64,000 bases of DNA from Azolla caroliniana (lineage: Eukaryota; Polypodiophyta), in NCBI GenBank assembly GCA_043228905.1, contig JBHGNT010000015.1, forward strand, positions 20,150,001 to 20,214,000. The letters run 5' to 3'. The notes under the pieces are model-generated. The model was not told where the DNA came from. It saw only the letters and a program-made list of their open reading frames with translations, and ran no database searches. Shown piece after piece: positions 11,900-24,290 of the stretch. Every line of letters starts with the position of its first letter. The first letter of the stretch is position 1. The position numbers and the translations under genes were made by a program.

Positions 11900-12829
11900 C
11901 ATCCTCATAAGAACTCCTCGACCAACATGTGTATAGTCTTCATCACGTAAAAGCCGCAATCCCAACCATTTGGCTAAGTTGGGATGTGCAATACGTGATG
12001 TTGACCCTCCAACACAATGGTGTGGTTTGACGGTTCACTAGAAATGGTCTGAATCGCGATATTTGCAAGACTCTACACGGTGCTAGTCGTCGCGTTGTTT
12101 AGTGGATCGTAGAAGACTACTGCACTAGTAAGCTTAGAAACTTTGTGCCGCATCTTTGTCCACGACACCCAATGGCCCTCTACCACGATTGACATGAAGA
12201 TGAAATCACGCTCGACCACCTTCCGAAGGATGTCTTGCCCCTTCACCGTTTGCTTGTGTAGTTGCACCCAAAGTGGGTCAACTATGGTGAACCATTCTGA
12301 CACTTCATGTGACAGCGAGTACTCCGTCCACATGGTGAATAATGTCATCGCCCATGTGGATGCCATTTCCCCATCCTTGCACATTGTCTCAAAGTTTTGA
12401 TTCTGTAACATCAACGACGATATCGAGTCGTGCGCTAGTCAGTCGGTACCTGTATACATAGAAACATGCATGCATCATGAATCGAGCCACACATAATGAT
12501 AGATAATAGGATACAAATTGTAATCCACAAATCATCAACCTAGAAAAATGTTTGTTTGGTGTTTGGATCCACGATCTAACGGCCTCGGCGTGCTCAATTT
12601 GTATCGTGGAAACATTCGGTTCAACATCATCTGAATATGATGTTAATGGGACAATATTTGTGTTTGACTCGACCTCCTTCCGTCTAACTTGTATTTTTGG
12701 TCGTCTCCATCTCGGTGGTGTCGACACATCTTCAATGGGGTTTTGACCCTCTGTTGTATCAGTGGACACACCACACTCTTCAGTGGATATCCCCGCCTTT
12801 TTACACATTTTCACCACGAATCGACACAT
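11900..12829 (-). pseudogene. Ulp1-like (peptidase C48) cysteine protease remnant of a transposon
   Basis: The minus-strand reading shows GHWVSW followed by VVFYDPLN (12130-12085), which fit the catalytic His and Asp of C48 proteases, and then PNGWDCGFYVMK around 11975-11937, the catalytic Cys block. The codon just before PNG, normally the oxyanion-hole Gln, reads TAG here (likely CAG to TAG), and the frame shifts between the Asp and Cys blocks. Upstream ORFs (12829-12389) have no recognisable domain. 13195-13135 encodes a KEWWDS-like stretch that may be an earlier exon. Non-functional as it stands; the family assignment rests on these short motifs. Confidence 0.6.
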
Positions 12830-13226
12830 GTTATTATCTTAATTATGGCAGTAAACCCTCCATCACTAAAAAAGCATGAAAGGCTTGCTCATACTTACAT
12901 AAGAATCCAATCCTGATGCAATCTTCTTCTTCAACACTCCAACCACTCATCCTTTTTGAAGTCATAGATGGTCATCTCGTGCTCCATAAATTTCGCCACA
13001 AACCCTTAGACATGTAGGTTGCACAACTTCTCCAATGTCTTCTAACAAACCCCTTTACAAATCATCAGTCAGCATACATGCATCACACATCATTACCACT
13101 AGCAATCAAAATTGGTTCGTTACATACCTCTCTTCAGTTGGATATATGGCACCGTTATCAGAATCCCACCACTCTTTGTACTTGGACTAGGTAGCCATAT
13201 ACACAATCAAGCATAAGCAAAACCCT

Positions 13227-13650
13227 AAACAATTTCTAAAATCACTAATCAAGCAAAACCCTAAACATAATCCCAAAACCTAAACCCTCGACATGAAAAT
13301 GGCAGGTTGTACACCAAAAAAATTAAACCCTAATTCAAGGAAAAGAAAACGTACAGAAATGACGCAAAATCATAAATAAGAAATGGTATCAAACATTTTT
13401 TGAATTTAATACTCAAGGACACCCAATATTATCTTTAATCAAGCAAAGCATTAAACCCTAAACCCTTAATAATCAATCATGTCTAATCAATGATCAATAA
13501 ACTAAACAATTTTTGAAAAATAACCTAATCATTGGATCAAGCCAAACCCTAAATAGTTTCTAAAATCATAATATCAAGCTAAACCCTAAACCTGATCCCG
13601 AACCCTAATCCCTCGACATGAAAAATCCTTGCACATCAAAAAAAAAATGT
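13227..13650. repeat. Diverged direct repeat with telomere-like AAACCCTAA units
   Basis: A block of about 100 bp (aatttctaaaatcactaatc ... ccctcgacatgaaaa) near 13230-13325 recurs in diverged form near 13551-13650. Both carry several aaaccctaaac motifs (the plant telomere-type or telo-box hexamer). It lies just inside the subterminal repeats of the decayed transposon, so it probably belongs to that element. Confidence 0.55.
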
Positions 13651-13819
13651 AGAAAAAGTACAAACAAACAAAAATACATACCTAGGAAATATATGGGTGG
13701 CTAGGGCAAGTGTGATTAATTGATTTTGTTGACAATTGGCTACTTGAATCACTTTCCTAGCAAAAAACCCTGTCAATCTCGTTTGAAAAAATGAGGGAGA
13801 ATGATAGGTTTCAGGGCTT

Positions 13820-14060
13820 TATAGTTGGCGGTTGGGTGACCAAAAAAAATGTGGATACATGCGTTTGGGCGACCACAACACTAAATGGGTTGGGCGACCA
13901 CACGTTAGTTGGGCTACCACAATTAAACTTGGTTGGGCGACCAAACAGAGGCGACAAAGTTGGGTGACTACTTACAGGGTTGGACGACCAAGGACTCAGA
14001 GTTGGGCGACCTCTTACAGGGTTGGGTGACCGAGGACTCAGAGTTGGGCGACCTCTGACA
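13820..14060. repeat. Subterminal repeat array, core gttgggcgacc
   Basis: About nine direct copies or near-copies of gttgggcgacc(a) occur within 240 bp, spaced irregularly (e.g. ggttgggtgacc, gttgggctacc, gttggacgacc). A pair of longer units (ggactcagagttgggcgacc, twice) shows local duplication. Interpreted as transposase-binding subterminal repeats; not coding. Confidence 0.7.
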
Positions 14061-14610
14061 ACTTTTTTGGTCGCATGTTTTTTTATTATCCAAATTGGAC
14101 GGTGCAGATCGCACGTGCCATGCTTCGAGCGACTTGCACTATCCGTGGCCGCAATTCCCTCACCAACCCTATTTATGATTTGGTGTTTAATAGACACATC
14201 GATGTTGCACCTATATCAATTTGTTAGGCGAGAGTGAAGACATTTATTTTGTTATCACTCTTTGCAATAACGTTAGAAAAAACAAGTATCTTGTGCAAGA
14301 CAAACTACATGTGTATATGACAACTCTTATAACATGTGCATATTTGAATGTTGTACTTTACATGCTTTATGAGGTTCATGACAAGCAATAAATAATACCA
14401 AGTGCAACAACGAAATGATCTAAGACCACGTAATATCACCTAAAATAATCTACGACTATATAGACACCATGAGATGTTTTTATTGCACATTGTTGAATGA
14501 AAAGGTTATTCAAGAAAAACATTCATATTTTTAACAAGGGAATATTGTGTCTACATAACTAGTAGAATATAATTATAATGCAAGCAAATACGCAAAATCT
14601 TTGATCATAC

Positions 14611-15786
14611 TGTGGTGTGCATGTATGCCTTTGTGCCACTCTTTTAGCACACCCTTTTTAGGATGCATGTACCTAAGTCGACCCACCCTTTTAGCATACC
14701 CTTTTAAGCTAAGCCAACCCAAATGGGTACCTTTGTATAAACTATAAATTGAGTAAGAAGTAAGAAGCTAACTAGACTGGTTTTGATCTCTTATGTGCAT
14801 TTCACATATTGGTGGAGATGCGGGGTACCAGTCCCCCACGTCCAAGCATCCACCTCTTCCCCCTCACCTTAGGTTGCCCACTAACTTCTTGTCCCACAAG
14901 TTTCCTCGATCCCCCTTCGACACGATAGCCCTCTTGTCCCCCACCTCAGCCAAGTCCAAGTGGCCCTCGGTCCACAAGAGTGATTGATCTCTATCCGCAT
15001 ATAGCCCTCATGTCCCCCACCTTAGCCAAGTCCAGGTGGCCCTCAATCCACATGAGCGATTGCTCTCTATCCGCCTATAACCCTCCTGTCCCCCACCTCA
15101 GCCAAGTCCAGGTGGCCCTCAGTCCACAGGAGTGATTGATCTTCGCCGCCATATGATCTTTCCTCAATCCCCCTCCAACACAATAGCCCTCCTGTCCCCC
15201 ACCTCAACAAAGTCCAGGTGACCCTCAGTCCACATGAGTGATTGATCTCTATTCGCCGATTGCTAGCTCATTTTCCGTAACTAGACCCGTCCAACTATCA
15301 AGGCCAACAATTCCACGGGGATGTCCTCAATGTCGTTGCAACTCAACTACGTGTTCGTGGATGTTTACATCCCCATGCCATCTTCACCGAACGCCTCAAC
15401 AAGACCCTCAAGCAGGAGGTTGTCGCACGAATCAACCCTTTTAGAGCACTCTATGGACGTGATCCTCACCTCCCACAAGAATCGTCCATTGACGTCCATT
15501 CCGAACCTGCCAACATGCCACCCTAGGCCCATCTTCTGACCCCCATGCTTTCCCCATGTTGTAAACCTCCTTGTTTCTCTCAGGGGGGAAATGTGGTGTG
15601 CATGTATGCCTTTGTGCCACTCTTTTAGCACACCCTTTTTAGGATGCATGTACCTAAGCCGACCCACCCTTTTAGCATACCCTTTAAGCTAAGCCAACCC
15701 AAATGGGTACCTTTGTATAAACTATAAATTGAGTAAGAAGTAAGAAGCTAACTAGACTGGTTTTGATCTCTTATGTGCATTTCACA
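14611..15786 (+). mobile_element. Miniature non-autonomous LTR retroelement (1.18 kb)
   Basis: Two almost identical LTRs, 14611-14806 and 15592-15786 (about 195 bp), start tgtggtgtgcatg and end gcatttcaca. A 4-bp target duplication atac lies at 14607-14610 and 15787-15790. A polypurine tract aggggggaaa directly precedes the 3' LTR. The 785-bp internal region has no gag or pol and is largely a 76-bp tandem repeat. Size and structure resemble TRIM/SMART elements, although the interior is longer than in classic TRIMs. Orientation follows the polypurine tract. Confidence 0.85.
14927..15260. repeat. About four-copy ~76 bp tandem repeat inside the small LTR element
   Basis: Units share tcccccacctcagccaagtc, ggtggccctc and ccacatgagtgattgatctc-like segments. 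The first three follow at a regular ~76-bp spacing; the fourth is separated by a short unrelated insert. They make up much of the interior of the 14611-15786 element. Confidence 0.8.
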
Positions 15787-17559
15787 ATACACATACTTTA
15801 TTCATAAATGTGTCTTTTTTCCTTATCATAATAGATGAACACCATGGATAATCTTGGAGCTCTATATTTTAAGGTTTTGAAATAGAGGAAACTTTATTAC
15901 TCATGATAAATAAGTGGATATGTGATAACTAAACTTTTCTAATACACTCTAAAAGACAATGACTACTTATTAAGCCATTGCGTATAAAGAAGAGCAATGT
16001 ACCAAGTTCCAACCTACACAACAAGCAAACTATATGAAAATTCAAAATAGGCCACTACAAGATGTTGATAAAGGGCAAAAAATAATGCTTCTATGTGCTT
16101 CTTTATAGATTGTGGAAAACTTACGATTAGCTCCATTTTGAAACGCATGACGTCTAACATTTCCACAAGCTTCAAATTGTTTGTAAAACTATGGTTGTAA
16201 GCTCAAGCTCCATGACATACTCATTATAATTTTAGTTTCAAATCATGCACATTAGCACTTTGATGGTTTCAAAACACTCACATTTAAACTCGAGGCATAA
16301 CAATATAATGGTTGCAAACTTGTGGAACCTACGTTAACATTATTACAACAACATGGTTATAAAACTTGCGGACAGCGAAACATAGGCAGGAGGCTTGCAA
16401 CTTTGAAACTACAATTACAACAACATTAACATCATAAACTCTGGCGACATTCACATCATGAACAAAATTGTTGTATGAACCCTGTCCAATTCCAACCGAA
16501 TATTTAACGACATTCACATCACAAACAAAATAATTGTTGTATGAACCCTATCCAATTGGCATTGAAGAAGACGCCACAAATTAGTTGCAATTTCCAACAT
16601 AATACTTTATGACATTCACATCACAAACAAAATTGCTCTATGAACAATGTCCAATCAACATAAATTAGTTTCATCACACAGATGCAGAGTTGCAACTAGC
16701 ATTGCCGTAAACTCGTGAGCATGTAAGACGTGTTGTGATATCTCCCTGCGTAAATACCCTAGACCATAAACCCTTAATACGCGTAAATGAAGAATGCGTT
16801 CCAAGGTAAGTTGAATCGCAGTGACATTCCAACAAACATCGTGTGTTTACAAACTTGTGGACCACCAAGTGACCAAGAGGCATTCATTAAGAAAAAACAG
16901 AGCAAAAAATATATGATGTGTTCCATCCCATGCATATAACCCAAGCATTATTTACTCTGCCATGATTTTATCAGAACCATGATGGACATGCATTTCGTCT
17001 GATGTAATATCACATTTACTATATACAGAGTATCAAGGATTGCATCAATTTCTTTGTTTTGCTTACATAATTTCCTCAAGTATCTACTCATATACTTGCC
17101 TCTCTCTCTCAAGCATACATACATACATATATCATATATATATATATATATATATACAGATATGCATGTATCTTCATGGATATCTATTCCTGTGTATTAT
17201 GTGATGATATATCGATCCCAGAGGATCAAATAATCTGCCTCAAATTTGTTTGTCTGTTTTGTGTCTAGAACATATATTAACACAATACTTAATTTTACAA
17301 TCTATGGCTTCTCTTGCATGACTCATGTATTGAGTGAGAGGTGTTTCTTTTGTGAGGCGTATGAAGAGGCTTCCTTTATGGGTTATGTTCATGTTTATAA
17401 AAAAACAGAGTAAAATCATGGGTTATGTTCATATTTTAAAAAAAGCAGAGTAAAATCATAATTCCCTCAAGTATCTATTCATATACTTGGATCTCTCTCT
17501 ATATGTATATATAATTTATATATACATTTTATTTATTTAAATTTGCAATAACATACTAA
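15787..17559. other. Intergenic DNA and upstream region of the transporter gene
   Basis: AT-rich, with no gene recognised. Includes repeats of acattcacatcacaaacaaa with gaaccctgtccaatt-like blocks near 16440-16640, (CT)n and (TA)n runs at 17100-17155, and a duplicated ctcaagtatctactcatata block (near 17085 and 17466) just upstream of the transporter ATG. TATA-like tracts near 17500 may belong to its promoter. Confidence 0.5.
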
Positions 17560-20500
17560 ATGGCTCTTGCATCACTTAGAGTGGTGATTTTGGGTAGTTT
17601 TGCGTTTTTTGTGTTTTGGGTTCTTGCAGTGTTTCCTTCCTTCAAGCTTCTGCCGATCGGAAGAACTGCGGGAGCATTGTTGGCATCAGTTCTCACAGTG
17701 ATATTCGGAGTGTTAACTCCGTCCGAAGCATATGGATCGATAGACCTATCGATTCTCGGCCTTCTCTTCGGGACCATGGTAGTAAGTGTATACCTCCAAA
17801 AAGCCGATTTGTTCAAGTACTTAGGGCATTTGCTCTCATGGAATAGCAGAGGAGGGATGGACTTGCTATGTAGGGTTTGCTTGCTAAGTGCAATTTCTAG
17901 TGCACTCTTCACCAATGACACGTGTTGCGTGATCTTGACCGGGTTCGTCTTGAAGATTTGTAGGCAGAAGAATTTGCATCCAAAACCATTCCTCATCGCT
18001 CTTGCAACAAGTGCAAACATTGGGTCGGCCGCGACACCAATCGGAAACCCTCAAAACCTAGTGGTTGCCATCAAGAGCGGTGTCTCCTTCGGTACGTTCC
18101 TCATTGGCTTGCTTCCTTCGATGCTCGTGGGCATGTTCCTCAACACTTCCCTATTGCTTTTAGCTTTCGGGAAGCAACTTTCCTCCGAGGGTGTCAATGT
18201 CCGAGACTCAATGGTGATTCGATCAATCAATGGTGATCACCATGAGTTATCGAGCACCGTGGTTGGTATCAATGACCAGTTAAACAAGAGAGAAGATTTG
18301 ACTACTTCGATACCAAAGTTCCCTATTCGGAGGAGTACTAGTAGTTCCGAGAGATTGGACACGACTTTTGGTTCTAGCCCGGGTCTTGCAAAAGGCAAAA
18401 AACATATTGAGATAAGTCACAATAATGATATAGCTCACCTCGCCTCGTTGGATAATTATGACAAACTAAGCATCAAAATGGTACCACGATCTCATGTGGA
18501 CGGCAGTAGTACTTCATGTCACAATTCACATGAAGAATCATGTCCACAATTGACTAGATGTCTTCGATCTTCAAGTCTAGAAGTGGAATCCGACCAGAGT
18601 GTCCATCAAATGCAAGATAGGATTTGTAGCACTAAAGATCTCTCTCATTCTCAACATTTAGATTCAGTGATCAAAGAAAATCATGGGAGCAATGGTAACC
18701 AACTTGCATCATCATCATCATCATTGCCGAGCATCATGGTGGTCTCTTGTTCTCTGGATTCTACAGTGGCAATGGAAGCTACAAAGAAGGAATGGAAGAG
18801 AAAGTTACATAAATTGGCAGTGTATTTGGTGGCAGCAGGAATGCTTGCAGCATTGCTGTGTGGATTGGATTTATCATGGACAGCACTGACTGCATCAGTT
18901 ACTTTAATGGTTCTGGATTTCTGTGATGCCAGTTCAAATCTTCAAAAGGTAGTATACATGCACATGCATATATATGTATGCATGTATATTTCTATTTGTC
19001 ATTTATTTGATTGTGTGATAATGGTGATATGGTATCAGGTGTCCTATGTGCTTCAAAGGTATATGCATGTATATTTGTATTTGTCATTTATTTGATTGTG
19101 TGATAATGATGATATCATATATGGTATCAGGTATCATATGTGCTTCTCGTGTTCTTTGTCGGAATGTTCATTACTATTGATGGGTTCAATGAAACTGGTA
19201 TTCCGAGCACATTTTGGGAGCTCGTTGAACCCCATGCACGTACCAATACTGCAAACGGTGTCGTGGTCCTCTCGCTTGTTGTGATTATTTTGGCGAACGT
19301 GGCATCGAATGTTCCGACAGGTTAGTCATTTCAAATGTTTTGTATATGGATGAGGTCAACTAGGAATTAATGTCAATGAATGTCAATCCAAACTAATAGG
19401 AAGGAAACCTAAGCTGGAATATAATTAATCTGATATGTCCATTTTAGATTGGTTTATTATGCCCATTTTTATTGTACCAAAGGACTTAGGGTCAATTTTG
19501 CCACTTAAGGGTATGGTGATTGGTTTCGAATTTCAACCACCTAGGTCATGGTTACTCATCGCTTGTACATTCATTGAACTAATAAATCCAAAAAAATTTG
19601 ATGGTTTTATAATAAAGATATATCTATATACTATTAGCGTTATCACATTTATGGTTGTCAAGCTGCCAAATGATGAGCATTCTTTGGAAACCTAATGGTT
19701 CGTCGCAACATTCTCTTAAGACTCATGAAAGGGAGTCTCTATGTTTCATTTCTTGCCACCTCTTAGACATATTTCATTTTATTCTACGCGACTTTTCTCG
19801 TTGCATAGGCCACATGAAAATGAAACATGTATTTCATGATTGATATATGCATTTTGGGGAAACACAACTTGTAGGAGGTGAAGATTGCATAAAGTTTGTG
19901 AAGCAATGGTACTTTTTCAAAGGTTTTGATATTCATTAGTTGTTTCGTTAGATACGATATATTTATCTCTATAGTTTTTGTGTTCTATGTATCTTTTATT
20001 CCATTGTGCACATTGAAGGATGCAATTTTACTAAGTTCATCTTAAAGATACCGCAAATTTGAAATGGGTATTGATATCCAATAAGAGTCATAGTTTGAGA
20101 TCACAAATGAACATGTTGTAATAGAAATTTTATCTAGGGCTAGAATGTTCAATGGAGACGCATCCCATTCGAATTTACAATGCTCAAATTTGGCCTATGA
20201 GAAAAAATCCTACAACAATATTTATTTACGTGTTTATGTTAGACTTGGTAAGGACACCATTATTTGCATACAAAAGAGAATGTCTTGTTGATTCACACCA
20301 TGACACGGGAATTCATTTTTTATATTGTTACAATCTTGTTTTGGACATGACACATGTGTGTTGTATATTGTATAGTGTTATTGCTTGGATCACGTGTTGC
20401 TGAATCTGCAATCCATAGTGGGGCGAATGTGACAAGATCATGGCTAATCTTAGCATGGGTGAGCACAATTGCTGGAAATCTTACTTTGGTTGGGTCGGCA

Positions 20501-20638
20501 GCAAATCTCATCGTGAGTGAGGAAGCTATGAAGGCTCGATTCCTTGGTTATGAACTCACATTCTTCTCACATTTACTCTTTGGCTTCCCATCCACACTAC
20601 TTGTGGTTGCAGTTGGCCTTCCTCTTGTCAAGGGATGA
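17560..20638 (+). CDS. Lsi2/ArsB-like anion efflux transporter, three exons
   Basis: Exons 17560-18948, 19131-19320 and 20376-20638 (GT-AG, phases close) give 613 residues. The family (ArsB/NhaD, ion-transporter superfamily) includes plant Lsi2, a silicic acid and arsenite efflux carrier of the plasma membrane. Evidence: many hydrophobic segments from residue 6 on; FTNDTCC at 117-123; [16 protein letters not shown] at 151-166; [13 protein letters not shown] in exon 2; NVPT|VLLLGSR across the last junction; and [18 protein letters not shown] in exon 3. A Ser/His-rich hydrophilic loop of about 220 residues (roughly 205-410) separates the two halves, which makes it longer than rice Lsi2 (about 470 residues). 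Intron 1 carries a duplicated 3' splice region. Substrate is inferred from the family. Confidence 0.9.
18949..19130 (+). repeat. Duplicated intron 3' end and acceptor in the transporter gene
   Basis: The block from gcatgtatatttctatttgt through ggtatcag and the following gt-tc-tatgtgctt is present twice, near 18977-19055 and 19065-19145. The upstream copy therefore offers a second acceptor (ag at 19037-19038) followed by 20 nt and a gt donor at 19059. The second copy supplies the true exon 2 start. Use of the first acceptor would add 20 nt and shift the frame. Confidence 0.75.
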
Positions 20639-23600
20639 CAAACTAACTCCGTTTGTAGTTTCATTTCTACCCTCAGTGAAAAACTGACAAAGATAGGGGC
20701 CTTCACCATCAACGTGAGTAGGAATAAAGCAATATGAAAACCAACATGTATGGTCAAATATATAAAGCAAGAGCTGAGTGAGCCTCTTTTAGATAAACAA
20801 TTGCAACTTCATATGAACTCCAAAATTGAATGGAGTACAAAATACGACGACCTCTTTACAAATGGATATCACGGGGTTTTGATGAGCACAACTCATCAAT
20901 GTGCAAAATGATTCTTTTTTCTTAATCCAAAACTACACAAACTAATGATTGGGGTGGTTTTTGTTTTCAAAATCAAACATAAATGTGAAAGAAAGTGTTT
21001 TATCCATCTTATTTATGCTTATTTACAATTTCATTCTACACGTGCATGGGTGCATTTATATGTGCATGTAAGAGAGATTCATATCTATCACGCTCGACTT
21101 CAATATGATGTGGTGATTTTAAGCAATAAATTTGTTGACATTATAGTCGATCAAGTGTTCTCGGATGTATGAAGCCCTCATCATAGTGAAATTGATAAGA
21201 GCTAACTATACGTATATATTAGGCCATATCCCATTTATGTATGACGTCACATATCCCAAATATTATGGTAGGAATATTTTATTCCTATCTCAAAGGACAC
21301 TTTGGTATTCGAGTGTGTAAATGTTGGAAGGGACTTGTGGATTAGTTTTACATCAACTTTGATTCCTACAAGGCACAATTATGTGGAAAGGTAAACCTTA
21401 TTGTGTACTTGAATCTCGCTTAGTTACATCTTCTTTTGCATTTTGGAACAATAATAAGTTATGCTTTCTATGTTTGTATTTCTACATTTGGATTCACACC
21501 CAAGCTTTCACAATAATGTCTTGTATGTAATTCAAAAAGTAAACATAGTTGGTTTCCAAACCCACATAAATGCTATCAATATCTCACAAAATTTGTACAA
21601 CGAAAAAGGAAGATCATCGACTAGCCTTCTTTTGCCAATATATTGTGTTGCTACGAAACACGCCAATGATCAATCTTTTGCCTTCTTTTTGAAGGCAATG
21701 CCTTATATTATCCCACAGGCATTCGAAATTTGGGTATTCTAATAAAAGATTGTTTATTATTACTTTTTTGTCTATTCAATCAAATGTCCAAAAGAAATGG
21801 ACCAAAATCCACCAAATTAACTCTCAATAATCTTCAATTGTCCTTTGTTCTTATAGAGAGGTCGTAGAATGAGAAGGAAAGAATGTGTAGAGAGGGAAGA
21901 GTATTTTGAAAATTCAAATAAATGAGAGGAAATATATTTTATTATCATCCTCGACCGCCAATTATGACAATTGAGAGTAATGGTAAATATTTGTTAGTGT
22001 GAGGTAACTTGATAATTGACTTTTAATATACAAGAATCCCTATTAATGAAACCCACAATTCAGAGGGCAAATTGTGACTAACATATTATGTGTCTACGGT
22101 TAGGTTAGGGTTGACTATGTAATGAAAGTTGGGATTGAATGTGATTGATGGAGCATCATAGTAGTCTTGTGCATTGAGCTCATAAACTTGTTCAACACAA
22201 GACATGCATATTTGATTAATCTTCTCTCATGGTGCCCCTACTTCATTGATGTTCAGCTAAAGCTCTCACTATGGGTATTGGACCCAAATAATGTCTTACT
22301 CTTTTTTCCTTTCCATTCCTCCACTTGATTACACAGCATCTCTCATCATGAAACACACAAAGTTCATTGACACTCGCTATTCATTTACATGGACGAAGCG
22401 TAATCAAGGATGCCACCAATACTATGACACTCGCTCGCTCGCTCGTTCACTCACTCGTTCTCTCTCTATCTGCATATATTGACAGATTAAACCAAGCTTA
22501 TATTCATAGTGTGCAACAAAGATGACACATACTACAGTGGGCCGAGCACACAACATGAAACATGCCATGGACAATCACCTTGTTAATGTATCTAAGGTGC
22601 TCGCCAAATTGAATGCCTTTAGCCTATTTCTATGTTTGTTGGGTGTCTGATGGTGATTTGTAATGCTAGTTTTATAAATAAGCTTGTAAATAAGTGCATG
22701 AAATACCTAGGTTACTTAGCATATGTCACTGAAATTTAAGAATAGAAAGGAACCCTCATTAAAAGACCCAACAATTGGGAACTAAATGATTGTTACTAGA
22801 TTGTACTTCTTAAAGTCTAAACTATATAAACATTGTGAGAATGCTTGGAGAGATATAAAATCGAATACATTAATTTTGTCATTGCACTAGTTAAAAATTG
22901 CCTTGCCTTAGCTACCTCATCCCATTTCCATGTATCATTGTGTGAATATGCTCCAATTTTGTAGTACTTGTGATGTGACAACGATTGGGTTTTCAATGGT
23001 CATGGTTTTCCATCTCATATTCTTCTTTAGATAGGGCACCTTGTTGTTTTTTTGTAAGTGTGATTAAGTTGACATGTGACATCATGTGTGATTTGTGTGA
23101 ACTACCAACAAACCCCATAGGTGCACCCATGGGTATTTCACTATGTCAATATTGAATGCATAGTTGTGGGTTTCCACATAGTTTCAACTCTTTTTCATCC
23201 CCGTATGTTGGACAAATGTATATGCATATCCTCTCGCATCTTGAGAATGTTGTTTGATGATGCGTCATACCAATGTAAAAAAACTTTGAATGCTTTATCC
23301 ATGAACAAAGAGAGGAAATGTGGCAACTGCAAAAGAGAGGCAAGCCATGAAGATATTTGCATTCATGCGTGTGGTCTACTTTTAGCAATGGGCTAGCTTT
23401 TTGAGGTTGTTTTCAAAGAAGACAAAAATAGGAAGGAATGCATTATTAAGCTTCTCACTTGGAGAGCCATCATGGAATCAAGGGAAAGAGAAAAAACTAA
23501 AAGAAGGCCATAATCCACAATCATAAAGAGAGAAGACAAAGTTTAGAAGGTTATAAGCTAGAAACTCAAGATCTAGATTGAAAATCATTGAGTGTGTATG

Positions 23601-24290
23601 TGTGAGTGACACTAATTGATGTAAAATTATCACACGGGTGGTTGTGAGGTTTCAATCATCAAGCCTAGAAAGCCTTCAAGTAATTAGTAAAACAATTTAG
23701 GAGGCTACTCGTTGTGGTCCATTGAAGCCTACAAAATCTTTAAGGTCATTTCCATTTCAAGTTTTCCATTGTGTACAATATAGTAATTACTATGCTCCCT
23801 TTCTCTCTCTCTCTCTTGTGGTAAGTTGCTAGACTACTAATTTTCGGCATTGGGTTCTACTAGACCAAATATATTTTCCTTAATTTACTAGTCTGTGGAA
23901 TGCATGGCTTGAATGCGGGACTTTCTACTTTCCGTTGAACAACTCTATGCATGTAATTGCATTATTGTGCAATTTGACACTTTGGAATGTAGATATTTAA
24001 ACGTGTAACATTTTGCGCCATGGTGAACAACCAAAAGAAATATATTATCACACAATGTGTGGGAAGGGGGAGGTATATTGATGGTGTTTTAGAAAGTGTC
24101 AAGTAAATTTAAGTTGGTCTAGAAATCTATTAACAATCAAGACGTAGAGTAGTTGTTTGCAAAATGCAATTAAACGAACGAGATGTGATTGCCATAAAAT
24201 CAGTCAATTGAAATAGCCAAGCAATTCTAAGGAACAATGATGAAGATTGCTTGATATTGATGAGTGCATGTATATAGGTGAAGGTGGGCT
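20639..24290. other. Intergenic DNA
   Basis: About 3.6 kb of AT-rich sequence with only short ORFs lacking family similarity. A (CT)n run lies near 23800 and a ctcgctcgctcgttcactca tract near 22430. No transposon ends or RNA genes were recognised. Confidence 0.5.

Larger units (their letters stand above)
11520..14190 (-). mobile_element. Decayed DNA transposon with Ulp1-type protease remnant
   Basis: A gene remnant on the minus strand (12829 down to about 11900) ends in a C48 (Ulp1-like) protease domain, a domain often carried by plant CACTA and Mutator-like elements. It is bracketed by clustered short repeats: gacca-containing units near 11555-11680 (gaccataattataa, gaccacatttataa, gaccatatttacaa) and about nine gttgggcgacc(a) units at 13820-14060. 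Such subterminal arrays are typical transposase-binding regions of CACTA-like elements. I could not define clean terminal inverted repeats or a target duplication, so the borders are approximate and the superfamily is undecided. Confidence 0.5.

Noticed and set aside
15238-15667. Coding capacity inside the small LTR element
   Set aside because: ORFs of 68-100 codons on both strands, with no retroviral motifs; explained by stop-poor, GC-rich repeat DNA.
23121-23396. 91-codon ORF in the intergenic region
   Set aside because: Composition and lack of any recognisable motif suggest chance; an overlapping antisense ORF is equally long.
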